NCBI GenBank assembly: GCA_030407315.1
Contig: JALQPE010001788.1
Coordinates: 1-64,000 of the forward strand
From: Asparagopsis taxiformis
Taxonomy: Eukaryota > Rhodophyta > Florideophyceae > Bonnemaisoniales > Bonnemaisoniaceae
Reading direction: 5' to 3'
Length of the DNA stretch: 64,000 nt
Below are positions 54,186 to 64,000 of the stretch, piece after piece. The translations under genes and the position numbers were made by a program. Every line of letters starts with the position of its first letter. Position 1 is the first letter of the stretch. The notes beneath the pieces are model-generated. The model was not told the origin of the DNA. It made no database searches and saw only the letters and a program-made list of their open reading frames with translations.

Positions 54186-55130
54186 AATGTTTATAGTGTG
54201 ACTAGTACTTTGTAGGCCCACCCTTTTTTCCATCACACCAAGAAGACGTTTAGGAATCGATTGGTATAGTTTTCTTACCGTTGATATATCTATCTCATTC
54301 CATGCCTCTAAGATTGCTTCTGCAAGCTCGCCAAGCCCATTGAACTGCCTGCAGCCGGCGTAAACCTTCCTTACACGAGTACTCCAAACATTTTCAATGA
54401 CATTGAAGTCTGGACTTTTTGCTGGCCACCCCAATACATCCACCTCGTTATAAAAAAGCCAAATTTTTGTCTCATTTGACCTGTGGACACTAGCAGCATC
54501 ATGAACCAACTTCCAAATATTTTCATGATGCTTCCGTGCAAACGGTAGGAGAGTTTCGATAAGTGTTTGGAAATATCGTGCAGAGTCTACATTACCGTCT
54601 AAAATGTCCAGGTTAGACAAATCTTTGTAAGAAACTGCTCCCCAAATCATCAGAGATTTCCCTCCCTACTGCTGCTTCGGAAATATCGTGGGCTCCTTCC
54701 TCAGGCCATGCCAGTAGCATGCTAGGCCATCAGGGCCGTCAAGATTAAACTTTTTTCATCCGTTAAGATGTGTCGACGCCAAACTGTACCAAATTCCAAA
54801 GGATTTCTTGCATATTCCAGCCTCATTCCTTTATGCATTTTCAGCATGAAGAAGGCCTTTTTCATTCTCTCGTACCTCAAGTATGGTACCACACTTAGTA
54901 TCTGCTGGACACGTCGCACGCCTTTGTCCAATTTGAAATGTTTTTCAGTTCGGCAGCACTCATTTCACCCTTAAAAGCCTCTCATAATAGAGCTCTTTTA
55001 GCAGCATCGGTCACCTTTTTGTTCCTAGATGTAGGACCAGTCGTAATGGCGATCGCTAAGGGAGTTCTAGAATTGCCAGCTGTGTCAGGGCGTGGTGAAC
55101 TGGATCGCGCAGGTTGAAATTGCGTTTTGC
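54183..55130 (-). pseudogene. Tc1/mariner transposase relic
   Basis: On the minus strand, fragments follow in order: an N-terminal part (SRNKKVTDAAKRALL) broken by a stop near 54985, a middle part with WRRHILTDEKSLIL (first catalytic Asp, DEK, near 54760), a frame change near 54725 and a TAG near 54668, then 156 intact codons with MIWGAVSYKDL, a VHDAASVH segment for the second Asp position and WPAKSPDFNVIENVW with the final Glu. It is a DD34E-type enzyme and certainly inactive. Terminal inverted repeats were not found. Confidence 0.85.
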
Positions 55131-55844
55131 AGGGGTCGTAAATCCCTGGCCGAGTATTATGCGACGCAACGCACGGTATCGCGGTGCGACGCAGTTCGAC
55201 TGTCGGTATACGAGGGGCGCGCGTACGTACGTCGGCGATCGTGAGCAATCCGCATGCAAAGTCTCAACGCAATCGGTCCTTGCGACGCGCTAGACGGCTA
55301 ACTCGTAGCTACGAAAGTGCTGACAGTTTATTGGTAAGGTGCGAAGCAGAACAACCATTAGTAGCTAACTACTAAGGACAGGTTGTCCTTGTGCGGCCGG
55401 CCGGCGGCCGCTTGCTCGCTCGCAAAAAAGGGAATATTTTGGGAAAAAGACTTTCGTCATAAAAAACCTAAAAAGGATTAATAAAGGGCAATTCGAAGAA
55501 ATTCTCGCAATCGTACGCGCTCGCGCAGACGCGCCGTGACACGTAATTGTATCGCCACACGTATGCTCGCTTACTAACTATCTAAACGCGGATGCATGCG
55601 GACTCAACTCGACTCCATCGCTTCAACCCGCGTGCGTGTTTGCGACATAGGTTGTGCCACAACTTGGAGATAGATGTTAGTTGTCTGGCAGGGGCGAGGA
55701 CCCTGTTTCCGGCAACTTGGATACCATCAACTATTTCCACCATTTTTTGTGATTTCGGAATTGCAATGGAGTTGACGTGGTTTGCTGACGGGAGAATTAA
55801 AATTTCGGCACTCACTCTGCCCTGCCACATTATCAATTTTGCCG
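55131..55844. other. Spacer next to Copia relic
   Basis: GC-rich around 55190-55420 with no gene. A minus-strand frame of 116 codons (55582-55932) continues out of the Copia LTR and contains protease/pre-integrase-like phrases (VEIVDGIQVAG, LWHNLC), perhaps a second Copia relic, but the match is too weak to call. Confidence 0.3.
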
Positions 55845-57627
55845 TGTGAGGAGAACAGAGTTCCTTGTTCCATTTATTGTCGGAGTAGAGCGACGGCGGA
55901 GGTTTAAGTACTAGCTTTGTACTGTAATTCACAGTGAATATGAAAGTTATTTGTGGAGAAGTGGATTCGGTGCGGGAAAGAAGTAAAGTTATTTGTTAGT
56001 CGCCGCGCGCCGTGAACGCTGAGAGACGTAGTAATGGCAGTTTGAGTTTAAACTGCGCTGGCTTGAGCGTTTTGGTGAGGATGTCAGCCGGGTTAGCATT
56101 TGATGAAATATGTTTAGGCTCAACGAGGCCGTTGCGTACTTGTTCTTTAAGCCAGTGGTACTTCACTTCAACGTGCCGAGCGTTAGGGGTAAGATATGAG
56201 CCTTTGGCAGTAGAAATTGCAGCCGCATTGTCGATGAAAAGAGTGATTGGTGTACGGGAAAGTTGCTGTATCTCAGTGAAGAAGTTGACAATGTTTTTGA
56301 GTTGCTGAGTAGTTTGAAATGCGGCAACATACTCAGCGGCATGAGTGGACGGCGATACTGCGCGCTATCGTTTGGACTGCGAAGAAACAGGGGCTCCATT
56401 GTAAAAGATAAGTTTGCCTGTCGTGGAACGTCACGTTTTGGGGCAGGCTGCGTGGTCAGAGTCAGAGTAGGCCACAAAAGAGAAGGTGAGTTTTCTGTAA
56501 TACTTGATGCCAACGTCGGATGTGGTGCGTAAATATCGTAACACGCGAAGGGCAGCTAGCCAGTGATGTGTGGAGGGGCATCGCGAGTATCGGCCAAGGA
56601 AGCCGACAATAAACGAGATATCGGGGCGAGTGCAATCTGCAAGTTATCGCAAAGAGCCGATGAGGCCAGTACAGTCATACAGGGAGGTTTCGGGAGGTTT
56701 GGAGTCACGATTGTTCAGGGTGAGGAGCTTGGAGGCTATAGGAGATTGTGAAGGTTTGGCAGTAGTTTGTCTATATTTTTCAAGCAAGAAATGAATTTAT
56801 CTCGGTTGAGAGATTGTGATGCCCGATTGAGATTGAGTTGCTTTCCAGCCGAGGATTTCAGAAATAGGTCCGAGGTACTTAACCGAATATTTGCAAAGGG
56901 GTGTGGATTTGGTGTGGGGAATTGGTCCATAGAGCTGGAGATGACGAGAAAGTCATCCACTGTTATGATGAGCAGAATAAATAGCTCTGGGTGGGAAGAA
57001 TTACGACTTATGAATGTACAGGGATCGGAATGGAGGCGTTTGAAATCATGTGGTGCCAGGAAGGTGGTGAGGCCTTCTGAAAATATTCTGCAGGCTTGCT
57101 TGCTGCCATACATGTTCCCAGTAAGTCGGGCAACACAATGAGGATGTTGCAAAGAGCCATCAAACCTAGTGGGTTGCTGTACGAATGTAGTGCGGTTATC
57201 ATTCAATTTTTTCGTGAAAGAATGCGGCATTGATGTGCCAGTGAATGGCATGGTAGTATTTATTCGAGTACCTTATGCATTCTCGCGAAGTGTTCAACAC
57301 TGATTTGCTAAGGTATGTAGTTGGAGAACGTGAGGAGGGGAATTTCCACCTGATGTTGGGAGGTCGAAGATGGTGGGAGATCAGAGCAAGGGAAGCGACA
57401 GGCGCTGGTGGCGTCGGGTGAGAGGGGAGTTGGCGGTAGTTGTCGTCGCCAATAGCTGGTGATAAGCCGGAAAAAGGCAGATATACTTTCAGGGGGATTG
57501 GTAACCTGAATGTCGATGACGGTGGGTGGGTTTTCGCAGTGTGCGTCTGGGTCCATAACCTGTGAAGGGAACAGAGTTCCTTGTTCCATTTATTGACAGA
57601 GTGGAGCTACGGCAGAGGTTCAAGTAT
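55845..57627 (-). pseudogene. Internally deleted minus-strand Copia element
   Basis: Reading on the minus strand: an LTR piece from about 57627 to 57561 ending in CTTCACA; primer-binding site GGTTATGGACCCAG at 57560-57547; a short gag start; an abrupt jump to reverse transcriptase (NMYGSKQACRIF, ITVDDFLVISS near 56960); then RNase H in broken frames to about 55990; and a 3' LTR at 55933-55845 that shares ATAAATGGAACAAGGAACTC with the 5' one. The interior lacks most of gag, protease and integrase. The TACTGTAAT.CACAGTGAAT segment at 55920 also occurs at 59849. Confidence 0.8.
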
Positions 57628-57815
57628 CGTAGTAGTCGCTAATACTTGGTCAAAATATAATTTTAATAGGAAAAGTTCTTCCCGTTCACCGTTTGTGCTT
57701 ATTCCTTGTTCAATCGGAAGTTCCATCCGAAAAAGGACGGTTCGCGGCGTTCCATGTTCCATCAACATTTAGTGGCGGAGGGGGCGGGAAGGCGAGAATG
57801 GACTCGGTAGCACTC

Positions 57816-59814
57816 CAGTGAACCTCAATGTGACAAAATATGGGTCAAATTCAAGCAGCAGATGAAATCCATTCTTTATTTTGTTGAATAATTTGGAGGT
57901 ACTATTTCGGTATCCACTCACCTGGAAGCCGATCGTAACCGAGCCCGCACTCTCCGCAAATTCCTCGTTTTCTTTAGTATCCTTGATCTTATGAATCGAT
58001 TTGATAGCCAAATTGCGTGCTCTTCGCGCCTTTCCTTTTCACGGGTCCTCTCCAATTCTTTTTCTACCCCCTTTTCCTGACGTTCTGCTCGTTTTTGTTC
58101 TACAGCGACCGACCGCGAAGCTCTTTTCGAAATTTCCCTTTCCCTGTCTTCTTCTCTCTGCCCTATGCATCTCAGCACGTCCTTCGAAGACAACAACAAT
58201 CCTTCACCAGTATTAATTGTTCCATTCGTTAGTACGTCCCCATCTGCTCGTAGTAAGTTGCTTGTATTCTTCAAACGCTCTACTAACTCTTTGTATGACA
58301 TGTGTGCATGTGTTTGGCTTTCAAAACCGGTTATGTTCGTGATGTCAGTGCATCTGATAGCATCAGGAAAAACACCTCTTCGTTGGGAACACCAAATACC
58401 AACGCTACGGAAACCACTAGTAATATTTTCATATGTTACTGCCTTCCTGTACGCCACGGTCAGAATCTTACATAGTGTGTAAACATCATTGCGCTGGTTT
58501 TCATTAACATTGAGAGTTCTTCTGTTGATCTCATTCCTAAAATAAGTCTTGAATGGAGAGAACACCGAGTAGTCCAGAACCTGAGTACGATGATTGGTAT
58601 GTGATGGCAGTGCAACCACTACGACACCATTATCGCTCAACACCCAAAGAACTTTGTAACTCATATGCGTACTGTAACCGTCTTGGGTTAGGACAATTTT
58701 TCTGTGCTTTTCACGCAAAGATCTCGTCTCTGCAATAAAATGTAATGCCCACTTGAAGAAAATATTGCTATCCATTCCATCTGGATCTCTATCAGTTACT
58801 AGAGCATTTTCTGGAAGGAAATCCGAGGGTGTTGGCACCGTTCCATCTGCTATTTTCCTGTATTTGGCGACCTTTCCTTTCAAAATGATAACAGGAGTCC
58901 AAGACCTACCATCTGCCGAAACGACAGGCATTATTGTGATATGCTGGGCATTATCTGCCCACTTCAAATCTATAGAATTGCTGCGATATCCTTTTACATT
59001 GGTGAACAATGCCTTTGCCATTCCTCGACAAGAACCTTTCGTGCTGAATCCACTTTCGTCCAGATTGAACACCTGTTCACTGGAACTAATTTCATACTCT
59101 TGGTAGACTTGGTGAAGGCGTGCAAAGTGTTTTGCAATGACGTTTACAGACATACCATCCGCTCTCTGCTTTTCCAAGTTAGCTCTCCTCTCTAGAGATA
59201 TGCAGCGATGCCTGTTAAGAAAATTTCGAATGAATGAATCTCTCGGGACGCCATCCTTGAATGGTATGCACTTCCGGCGATCTGGAGGAAGTGAACGAAC
59301 AAAAATGGCTATCATGTCTTTCAAACAGCCTCTTGATAGAGTTGTTCCATTTCGGGCGAACTCCTCGATAGCTTGAACAATCTCAAGCTCTTCTTGTGCG
59401 TGCAAAACTGGCTTTCTGCCTCGCCTCTCTGCAGCACTTATTTTCCCAAGAACAAATCTTTGTAGCTGTGTATTGGATACATCATGGTGCCTTGCGGAAT
59501 GTCGAATCGAGCATCCCGAAGTCCGAGTATATTCTGCAGCAATTTTGAGTTTTTCGTATTTCGTTGTTGAAGCTATTGTCTGCGAAAATGTAACAAGGGA
59601 AACTGTTAGCTGGAATTACCAGCTCATGAGTGCTCGAAATTTCTCGTGTGCTTGCTGACCACTTGAAATGACATCTGTGACTCAAATGGCGCAATCAGAT
59701 TCTGGTATAGTCTTGTAGTTTCGCTTTTAGGACACTTCGCGCCAATTCGTTCCTTGATGGTGACCGAAATCGCCATTATTTTATTTAAAAAAGTTGACCC
59801 ACTTTAGCGCACTG
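57816..59814 (-). mobile_element. Pogo-like (Tc1/mariner superfamily) element
   Basis: It surrounds the transposase gene. CAGTG starts the left end (57816), and its complement CACTG ends the right (59810-59814); each is followed inward by a GGGTCAA, so weak terminal inverted repeats are likely. The TA duplication expected for the family is not directly adjacent, so the ends are approximate. Confidence 0.45.
57918..59600 (-). CDS. Pogo-like DDE transposase
   Basis: The minus-strand frame is open from upstream of 59600 through 57918 without a stop. Its N-terminus (KLKIAAEYTRTSGCSIRHSA, then VSNTQLQRFV) is a psq/HTH-type DNA-binding region; no ATG is obvious before the 59405 region, so the start is uncertain and a short 5' exon is possible. 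The DDE domain has QVFNLDESGFS (first Asp), VLTQDGYSTHMS (second Asp, in the DGxxxH pattern) and LPSHTNHRTQVLDYSVFSPFK (third Asp). A basic coiled-coil tail (EQKRAERQEKGVEKELERTR) ends the protein. Cut-and-paste transposition at TA sites is the known activity of the family. Confidence 0.85.
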   Translation of the reverse strand, partial: SLVTFSQTIASTTKYEKLKIAAEYTRTSGCSIRHSARHHDVSNTQLQRFVLGKISAAERRGRKPVLHAQEELEIVQAIEEFARNGTTLSRGCLKDMIAIFVRSLPPDRRKCIPFKDGVPRDSFIRNFLNRHRCISLERRANLEKQRADGMSVNVIAKHFARLHQVYQEYEISSSEQVFNLDESGFSTKGSCRGMAKALFTNVKGYRSNSIDLKWADNAQHITIMPVVSADGRSWTPVIILKGKVAKYRKIADGTVPTPSDFLPENALVTDRDPDGMDSNIFFKWALHFIAETRSLREKHRKIVLTQDGYSTHMSYKVLWVLSDNGVVVVALPSHTNHRTQVLDYSVFSPFKTYFRNEINRRTLNVNENQRNDVYTLCKILTVAYRKAVTYENITSGFRSVGIWCSQRRGVFPDAIRCTDITNITGFESQTHAHMSYKELVERLKNTSNLLRADGDVLTNGTINTGEGLLLSSKDVLRCIGQREEDREREISKRASRSVAVEQKRAERQEKGVEKELERTREKERREEHAIWLSNRFIRSRILKKTRNLRRVRARLRSASR

Positions 59815-59880
59815 ACCCAAATTAGGATGTATCATGATACTAGCTGTGTACTGTAATGCACAGTGAATATGAAAGTAATT

Positions 59881-60030
59881 TGTTATGCCGGCGCGTCTTC
59901 TATTGGCTGTCAGGATATCAACTCAAGACAGCTGTCCCAAGCTGTCAATCCGCCGGCGACAGAGAATAGAAAAGTATATAAAGACAAACAGAAGGAAGTA
60001 AAGAAGAGGTAACGGACTACCGTTCTAACA
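59881..60030 (+). repeat. 5' LTR of a fifth Copia element
   Basis: TGTTATGCCGGC to CGTTCTAACA, about 150 bp, with TATA-like AAGTATATAAAG at 59972 and followed by GGTTATCGGCCCTCG, a diverged primer-binding sequence of the same type. The left boundary is uncertain: sequence from 59838 also matches an LTR segment at 55910-55950. Confidence 0.65.
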
Positions 60031-60079
60031 GGTTATCGGCCCTCGCCGCTCCACTGCCCACGAGTGCGCCAACTGCAAT

Positions 60080-61440
60080 ATGGACAACACACACCTTTCC
60101 AAACTCCAAATTGAACATTACTCCTACTGGCACCGCATTTTACGCGCTACAGCTGCAAATCTCGAGCTCGACACACATCTCAACCCAACAACTGTCGCAC
60201 CAACTGACCCAGCAGAGTTTGCCACATTCAAACGTAACCAAGAGCGTCTTTCTCTCCTCATTTTGTCCAGCCTTCCACAACAAATCATCGCGCGTTTATC
60301 ATCTGACCACCTCGACCTCACACCATCTCTCCTCATTCAACAGATCCACAACCAAGTCCAATCCCTCACTGAAGCAGATCACTCCCTCCTGGAGCTCACT
60401 GCTCGCCAAATCATACTCCCACCTGAGGGCAACATCGAGCAATACCTATCTGATCACGAAGCCATGCGCAGCAAAATGATCAACGCGGACTACCCGCGCA
60501 TTACAGCGGAAGCCACGACCATCCAATTCATGATTGATGGAATACGCTCCCACCCGGACTTCCAGCTCACATATGCCATCCTTATGCTACACCACCATCC
60601 ACTGCATACCCAATCGATCACATGCAGCTCGCCTCACCATAGACCACATGGAATATGTGCACACCGTCCGCGATCGTTACCCTGCCTTTTTCCGCACTGA
60701 CAACGCGAAGGAGTACACATCTGCCGCGCTACGCACCCAACTATCCGCACGCGGAATCACACCCATCACTACTGTCCCACACACACACCAGCAAAATAGT
60801 ATCGCCGAAAGAGTCAATCGAACTCTCATGGACACCGTCCGCGCCAATTTAGCACACTCCCACCTGAACCTCACTTACTGGGAACCCGCCCTCAAAGACG
60901 CGGTATTCAAGAGAAATCTAACATTACACAGAAGCACCAACCAAATCCCTTACACCCAGTGGTACGGTTCCAAACCAAACATCCAACGACTATTCGCATT
61001 TGGAAAAATTGGTTACACTCCCCTTCTCGCACTTAAGACCAAGCTAGACAATCGTGGCACACAAGTACGCTACCTATACGGTATCGACGCCCATACTATC
61101 ATCGTAGAAAACACATCCACACGCCAACTTATGCATATCACATCGCTCTATTTCCATCCGTACAATCGACTTAACGATCCAGCCACCACATCCCCCATGG
61201 CGTTCAAAGCCTCTCCCGCATCCCACCTTGCAATTCCCCAATCAATAACCCAAACGACCCCGGCGCCCAGCTCATACCGTCAGGCTAAGAAATACCCTGA
61301 CGTAGATAAATGGGCAATAGCCCACGATGCAGAGCTCACTAAAATTGACGCGATGGAAGCAATCCAATGGACACCCCCAGAATCAATACCCAAGAATGTC
61401 CAAGCCCTACCACTAACAATGGCATATCGCTATAAACGAG
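60080..61440 (+). pseudogene. Copia element with gag fused to integrase by deletion
   Basis: From ATG 60080 about 165 codons of gag (DPAEFATFKRNQERL, QIIARLSSDHLDL) are followed, after a junction at roughly 60570-60640 with a frame change, by integrase (RTDNAKEYTS, HTHQQNSIAERVNRTLMD with the catalytic Glu) and the beginning of reverse transcriptase (YRQAKKYPDVDKWAIAHDAE). The knuckle, protease and first integrase Asp are missing. The copy ends at 61440, where the 1.6-kb repeat begins. Confidence 0.85.
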
Positions 61441-63078
61441 ATACGTCTGTGTTCTCGGAAATGGACGCGGACGTCCACAACCTCTAGTACACCTAGTATT
61501 ACTAGGCGGACGTCCATGTTCTCCAGTATTTTTGGATGTCCGCCTAGAACTGGACGTCCATGCGGTCTAGTACGTCTAGTATTACTAGGGCGACATTCAA
61601 TGTTTCTAGTACCACGGATGTCCCCCTCGGGATGGACTTCCGCCATGTCTATGTCCACCTAGGACGGGCGCCGGTTCAGAAATTCAAAAATTTCGACCCC
61701 AGAAATTTCTGCCGCCGTGCTCGACATGGATGTCCGCATCCATCACGGCGACCACTCTATTTTTCCTTGTCGGTCGACTCCAATTTCGTCTTTAATTTTT
61801 TCATCCTCTCGCTCACACCCCCTTCCTGTTGGTGCTCACCTCCCCCGTACTGTACCTCAAACACCCCCAATACCACTCTAGCACGCATTTTCAGATACCT
61901 ATCCCCGCTTCCACGGTGCACACCTCCATTCCATACCTACTTTTCTGCTCTACCGTACAGATTTCGTATAACCAGTCCTCATACTACCTCAGAATAGGGC
62001 AAAACACCCCCTATCTCCTCGACCATGCTCTCCCCCATCACCTTTGAAACGTATTGTTCTTCAGTACCCTCTCTCCTCTACCCTCAACCCCTCTCCTTCG
62101 CCCTCTACACAAACTTCCCCTGCAGCTTACTCTTCCAAAACCTCTCACTCCCCATCCCGTACCCGACCTGCTCCACCCCTCCCTCCCTCAGCTGCTCCAT
62201 GCCCCCACGCCATCCGCATCTTCGATACCGTATACACCACCACCACCGGCCCACGCTCCCGCACTGCGGGGTGGCTCCCCCGCCGTATCCCCAGAAACCT
62301 CCCCGCTCTGAAACACATATCAACCCCCCACTTCGCACCCTTCCTCCCACTCCCCTCCCTCCCCAAATACAATAAACCCCTTCTTCTCCATCACATCCCC
62401 ACTCACCACAGCCAGAACAGACGCCACCCCCTCCCCTTCTTTCTCCTCACTTTCCTAAAAACCCCTCCTCTCGGCGCCTTCAACCGCACCCTCCTACGGT
62501 CCCACCTAAACACCTCCTCCGCCCTCACTACCCCAACACCCCGCAGCGTCTCCCCAATCCCCATAATATGCTTGTCGGCACTCCTCTCCGAATCACAATC
62601 CATTCTAAACCCGCACTCCGTACATTTCCACCTCCCCCTGTACCATCCCAAGATTCCATCCCCCCACAGAACACATCCTCATACCACAGAAGAATTTTCT
62701 TCCTCTCATACCTCATCCTTAAAACCTCCATCAGCTCCATGTAAATTTCGATGAAAATATTTTCTCTACTATGCAATCTCAAACATGTATGAGCCTATGC
62801 CTTTCCGCTTTGTCAACCCTGAATATTGGTACTCATGTATTCATAAAATAGGGCCACCCACATCCCTATCCCGTTCTGCAAGCTTTACAAACCACTAGAC
62901 GCATACTCCACAACTATACAACAAACACTACTCGCTATTTCAGACGACGCGGTACACAAGTAGCGTAGTGTCAACCTTCCGTGACGCCTTCCCTGATGCG
63001 TACAAGTGGGAAACAAGTCTAGACGTATATCACAAGTGAGCGCGGGAATTTTCGGCACAGGAGATGCTGGGCCACAAA
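61440..63078 (-). repeat. 1.6-kb unclassified dispersed repeat, copy 2
   Basis: Inverted counterpart of 50741-52359, about 90-95% identical by eye, with a 30-bp C/T-rich insertion near 62175 and small indels that break the long frame of copy 1 into 72 and 236 codons. The terminus CGTCTGTGTTC at 61441 directly abuts Copia reverse-transcriptase sequence; the other end runs straight into a fragment of the palindromic repeat family. Confidence 0.9.
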
Positions 63079-63084
63079 ATTGAT

Positions 63085-63410
63085 TTTCGGAAATTTTAGA
63101 ATTTCTGGGCTGGCCAGCAATGCAATCGAGCTGGACATCCACCGGACGTCCATTTCAGGTTGGTCGCGAGAGGGTGGGGCGGGACCATGATGAAACAAGG
63201 ACCAAGACCTTTCCCTGACGTGTTGAGCCTGAAATCGACCCTTCGTGAGACGCGATTTTGGCTTACAGTTGGTGCTAATAGAAGCCAGTGATAGCCCCGA
63301 TCGGGGCGGCAGCCGGCTCCGGCTTACAGTTGGTGCTTACAGACGCCAGTGATAGCCCCCGATCGGGGCCGGCGGTCGGTTCCTGGGGCCGTTGTGGCCA
63401 AATTAGACAC
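63085..63410 (+). repeat. 499-bp tandem repeat, partial first unit
   Basis: It starts inside the unit at the GAATTTCTGGGCTGGCCAGC block and includes GGACATCCACCGGACGTCC, a tRNA-like segment and two copies of a 65-bp sub-repeat with the palindrome GCCCCGATCGGGGC (63294 region) or a one-base variant (63355 region), before the CAAATTAGACACC joint at 63399-63410. Confidence 0.8.
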
Positions 63411-63909
63411 CCTGATTTGAATTAAAATTTGGGCTATTCTCAAAAACATGCACATGTGAACATGTTTTTGAGATGGGGGTGTGCCGTACGGCACAATCGA
63501 CCGCCCAAATCGTTGATTTTTGCAAGATTTTTTGTGCCCGAAATTTTAGAATTTCTGGGCTGGCCAGCAGTGCATCTGAGCTGGACATCCACCGGACGTC
63601 CATTTCAGGTTGGTCGTGTGCTGCCTACATCCACGCATTGCAGAAACTAAGCCAGCGGGTTCACTACTAATACAAAGTACACGGAATATGAGTAACGTGA
63701 TAGGTGAGTAGTGTTTGTGTTGAGGGAGTAAGGCGGGACCATGATGAAACAGGGAAAAAGATGTCACCCAAGCATAACTTAGGCTTCAAGCCTGGAATCG
63801 AACCTTCGTAAGACGCGATTTTGGCTTACAGTTAGTGCTTACAGAAGCCAGTGATGGCCCCGCTCGGGGCGGCGGCCGGTTCCTGGGCCGTTGTGGCCAA
63901 ATTAGACAC
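63411..63909 (+). repeat. 499-bp tandem repeat, complete unit (palindromic copy D)
   Basis: From CCTGATTTG (63411) to the next CCTGATTTG (63910). It contains the stem-loop arms 63439-63450 and 63461-63472, GTGCCGTACGGCAC at 63481-63494, the GGACATCC..GGACGTCC block near 63585-63602, and only one copy of the tRNA-like/65-bp sub-repeat (about 63780-63890). Confidence 0.9.
63770..63870 (-). ncRNA. tRNA-Tyr-like pol III promoter segment (SINE head or pseudogene)
   Basis: On the minus strand a TGGCTTCTGTAAGC box-A-like sequence is followed by CTGTAAGCC, resembling the tRNA-Tyr anticodon loop (GTA), and a perfect B box GGTTCGATTCC (63793-63783). The arms do not pair well enough for a functional tRNA. 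A diverged copy with GGGTCGATTTC lies at about 63225-63290. Confidence 0.4.
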
Positions 63910-64000
63910 CCTGATTTGAATTAAAATTTGGGCTATTCTCAAAAACATGCACATGTGAACATGTTTTTGAGATGGGGGTGTGCCGTACGGCACAATCGAC
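63910..64000 (+). repeat. 499-bp tandem repeat, start of third unit (palindromic copy E)
   Basis: Identical to the preceding unit over the stem-loop (63938-63971) and GTGCCGTACGGCAC (63980-63993), cut by the window edge. The array therefore continues beyond the window. Confidence 0.9.

Overview
The window reads as a transposon-dense stretch of an intron-poor eukaryotic nuclear genome. Open frames of 3 to 4.8 kb carry eukaryotic-type domains (NB-ARC/WD40/TIR, SET, Myb/SANT-like), some AATAAA signals lie at or just past stop codons, and there are no ribosome-binding sites or operons. Long intronless genes, balanced base composition and abundant short-LTR Copia elements fit a red macroalga (florideophyte such as Chondrus or a relative). 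That assignment is inference from gene style; no marker gene fixes the species.

Layout. 1-5310: copies of a palindrome-rich repeat; two of them, in inverted orientation, bracket a decayed gene that fuses a beta-class DNA methyltransferase to a SET domain. 5542-10942: a two-gene, convergently arranged DNA transposon with a Plavaka-type transposase on the minus strand and an unknown coiled-coil protein on the plus strand. 11540-13436: a perfect 38-bp palindrome, a 583-bp-period array with regularly spaced splice-like signals, a 24-bp minisatellite and a 43-bp tandem array. 13586-22625: a 5'-truncated Ty3/Gypsy chromovirus with two antisense ORFs in one frame separated by a single TAG, then its 3' LTR, inserted into a gag-like gene (to 23375). 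23663-37005: two convergent NLR-like genes with the order NB-ARC, WD40 repeats, C-terminal TIR; one lacks its P-loop end, the other is complete with a predicted N-myristoylation signal. 37098-47714: two nested Copia elements with both target-site duplications visible; the intact inner one sits in the 5' LTR of the frameshifted outer one, about 370 bp upstream of the complete NLR-like gene. 48309-49454: a Myb/SANT-like coiled-coil gene. 49635-61440: fragments of four further Copia elements, a dead Tc1/mariner and a probably intact pogo-like transposase. Two inverted 1.6-kb copies of an unclassified repeat lie at 50741-52359 and 61440-63078. 63085-64000: a 499-bp tandem repeat that reuses the palindromic unit and carries a tRNA-Tyr-like pol III promoter signature.

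The resident (non-mobile) candidates are few: the two NLR-like genes, the Myb/SANT-like gene, perhaps a small basic coiled-coil gene at 30509, and possibly the methyltransferase-SET gene, although its bracketing repeats suggest it travels with a mobile unit. The most interesting items are the DNA-methyltransferase/SET fusion, the NB-ARC-WD40-TIR pair, the antisense ORF pair in the Gypsy element, and the Copia replication signals (an initiator-tRNA anticodon-arm primer site and a co-varying copy of the LTR start about 50 bp upstream of the 3' LTR).
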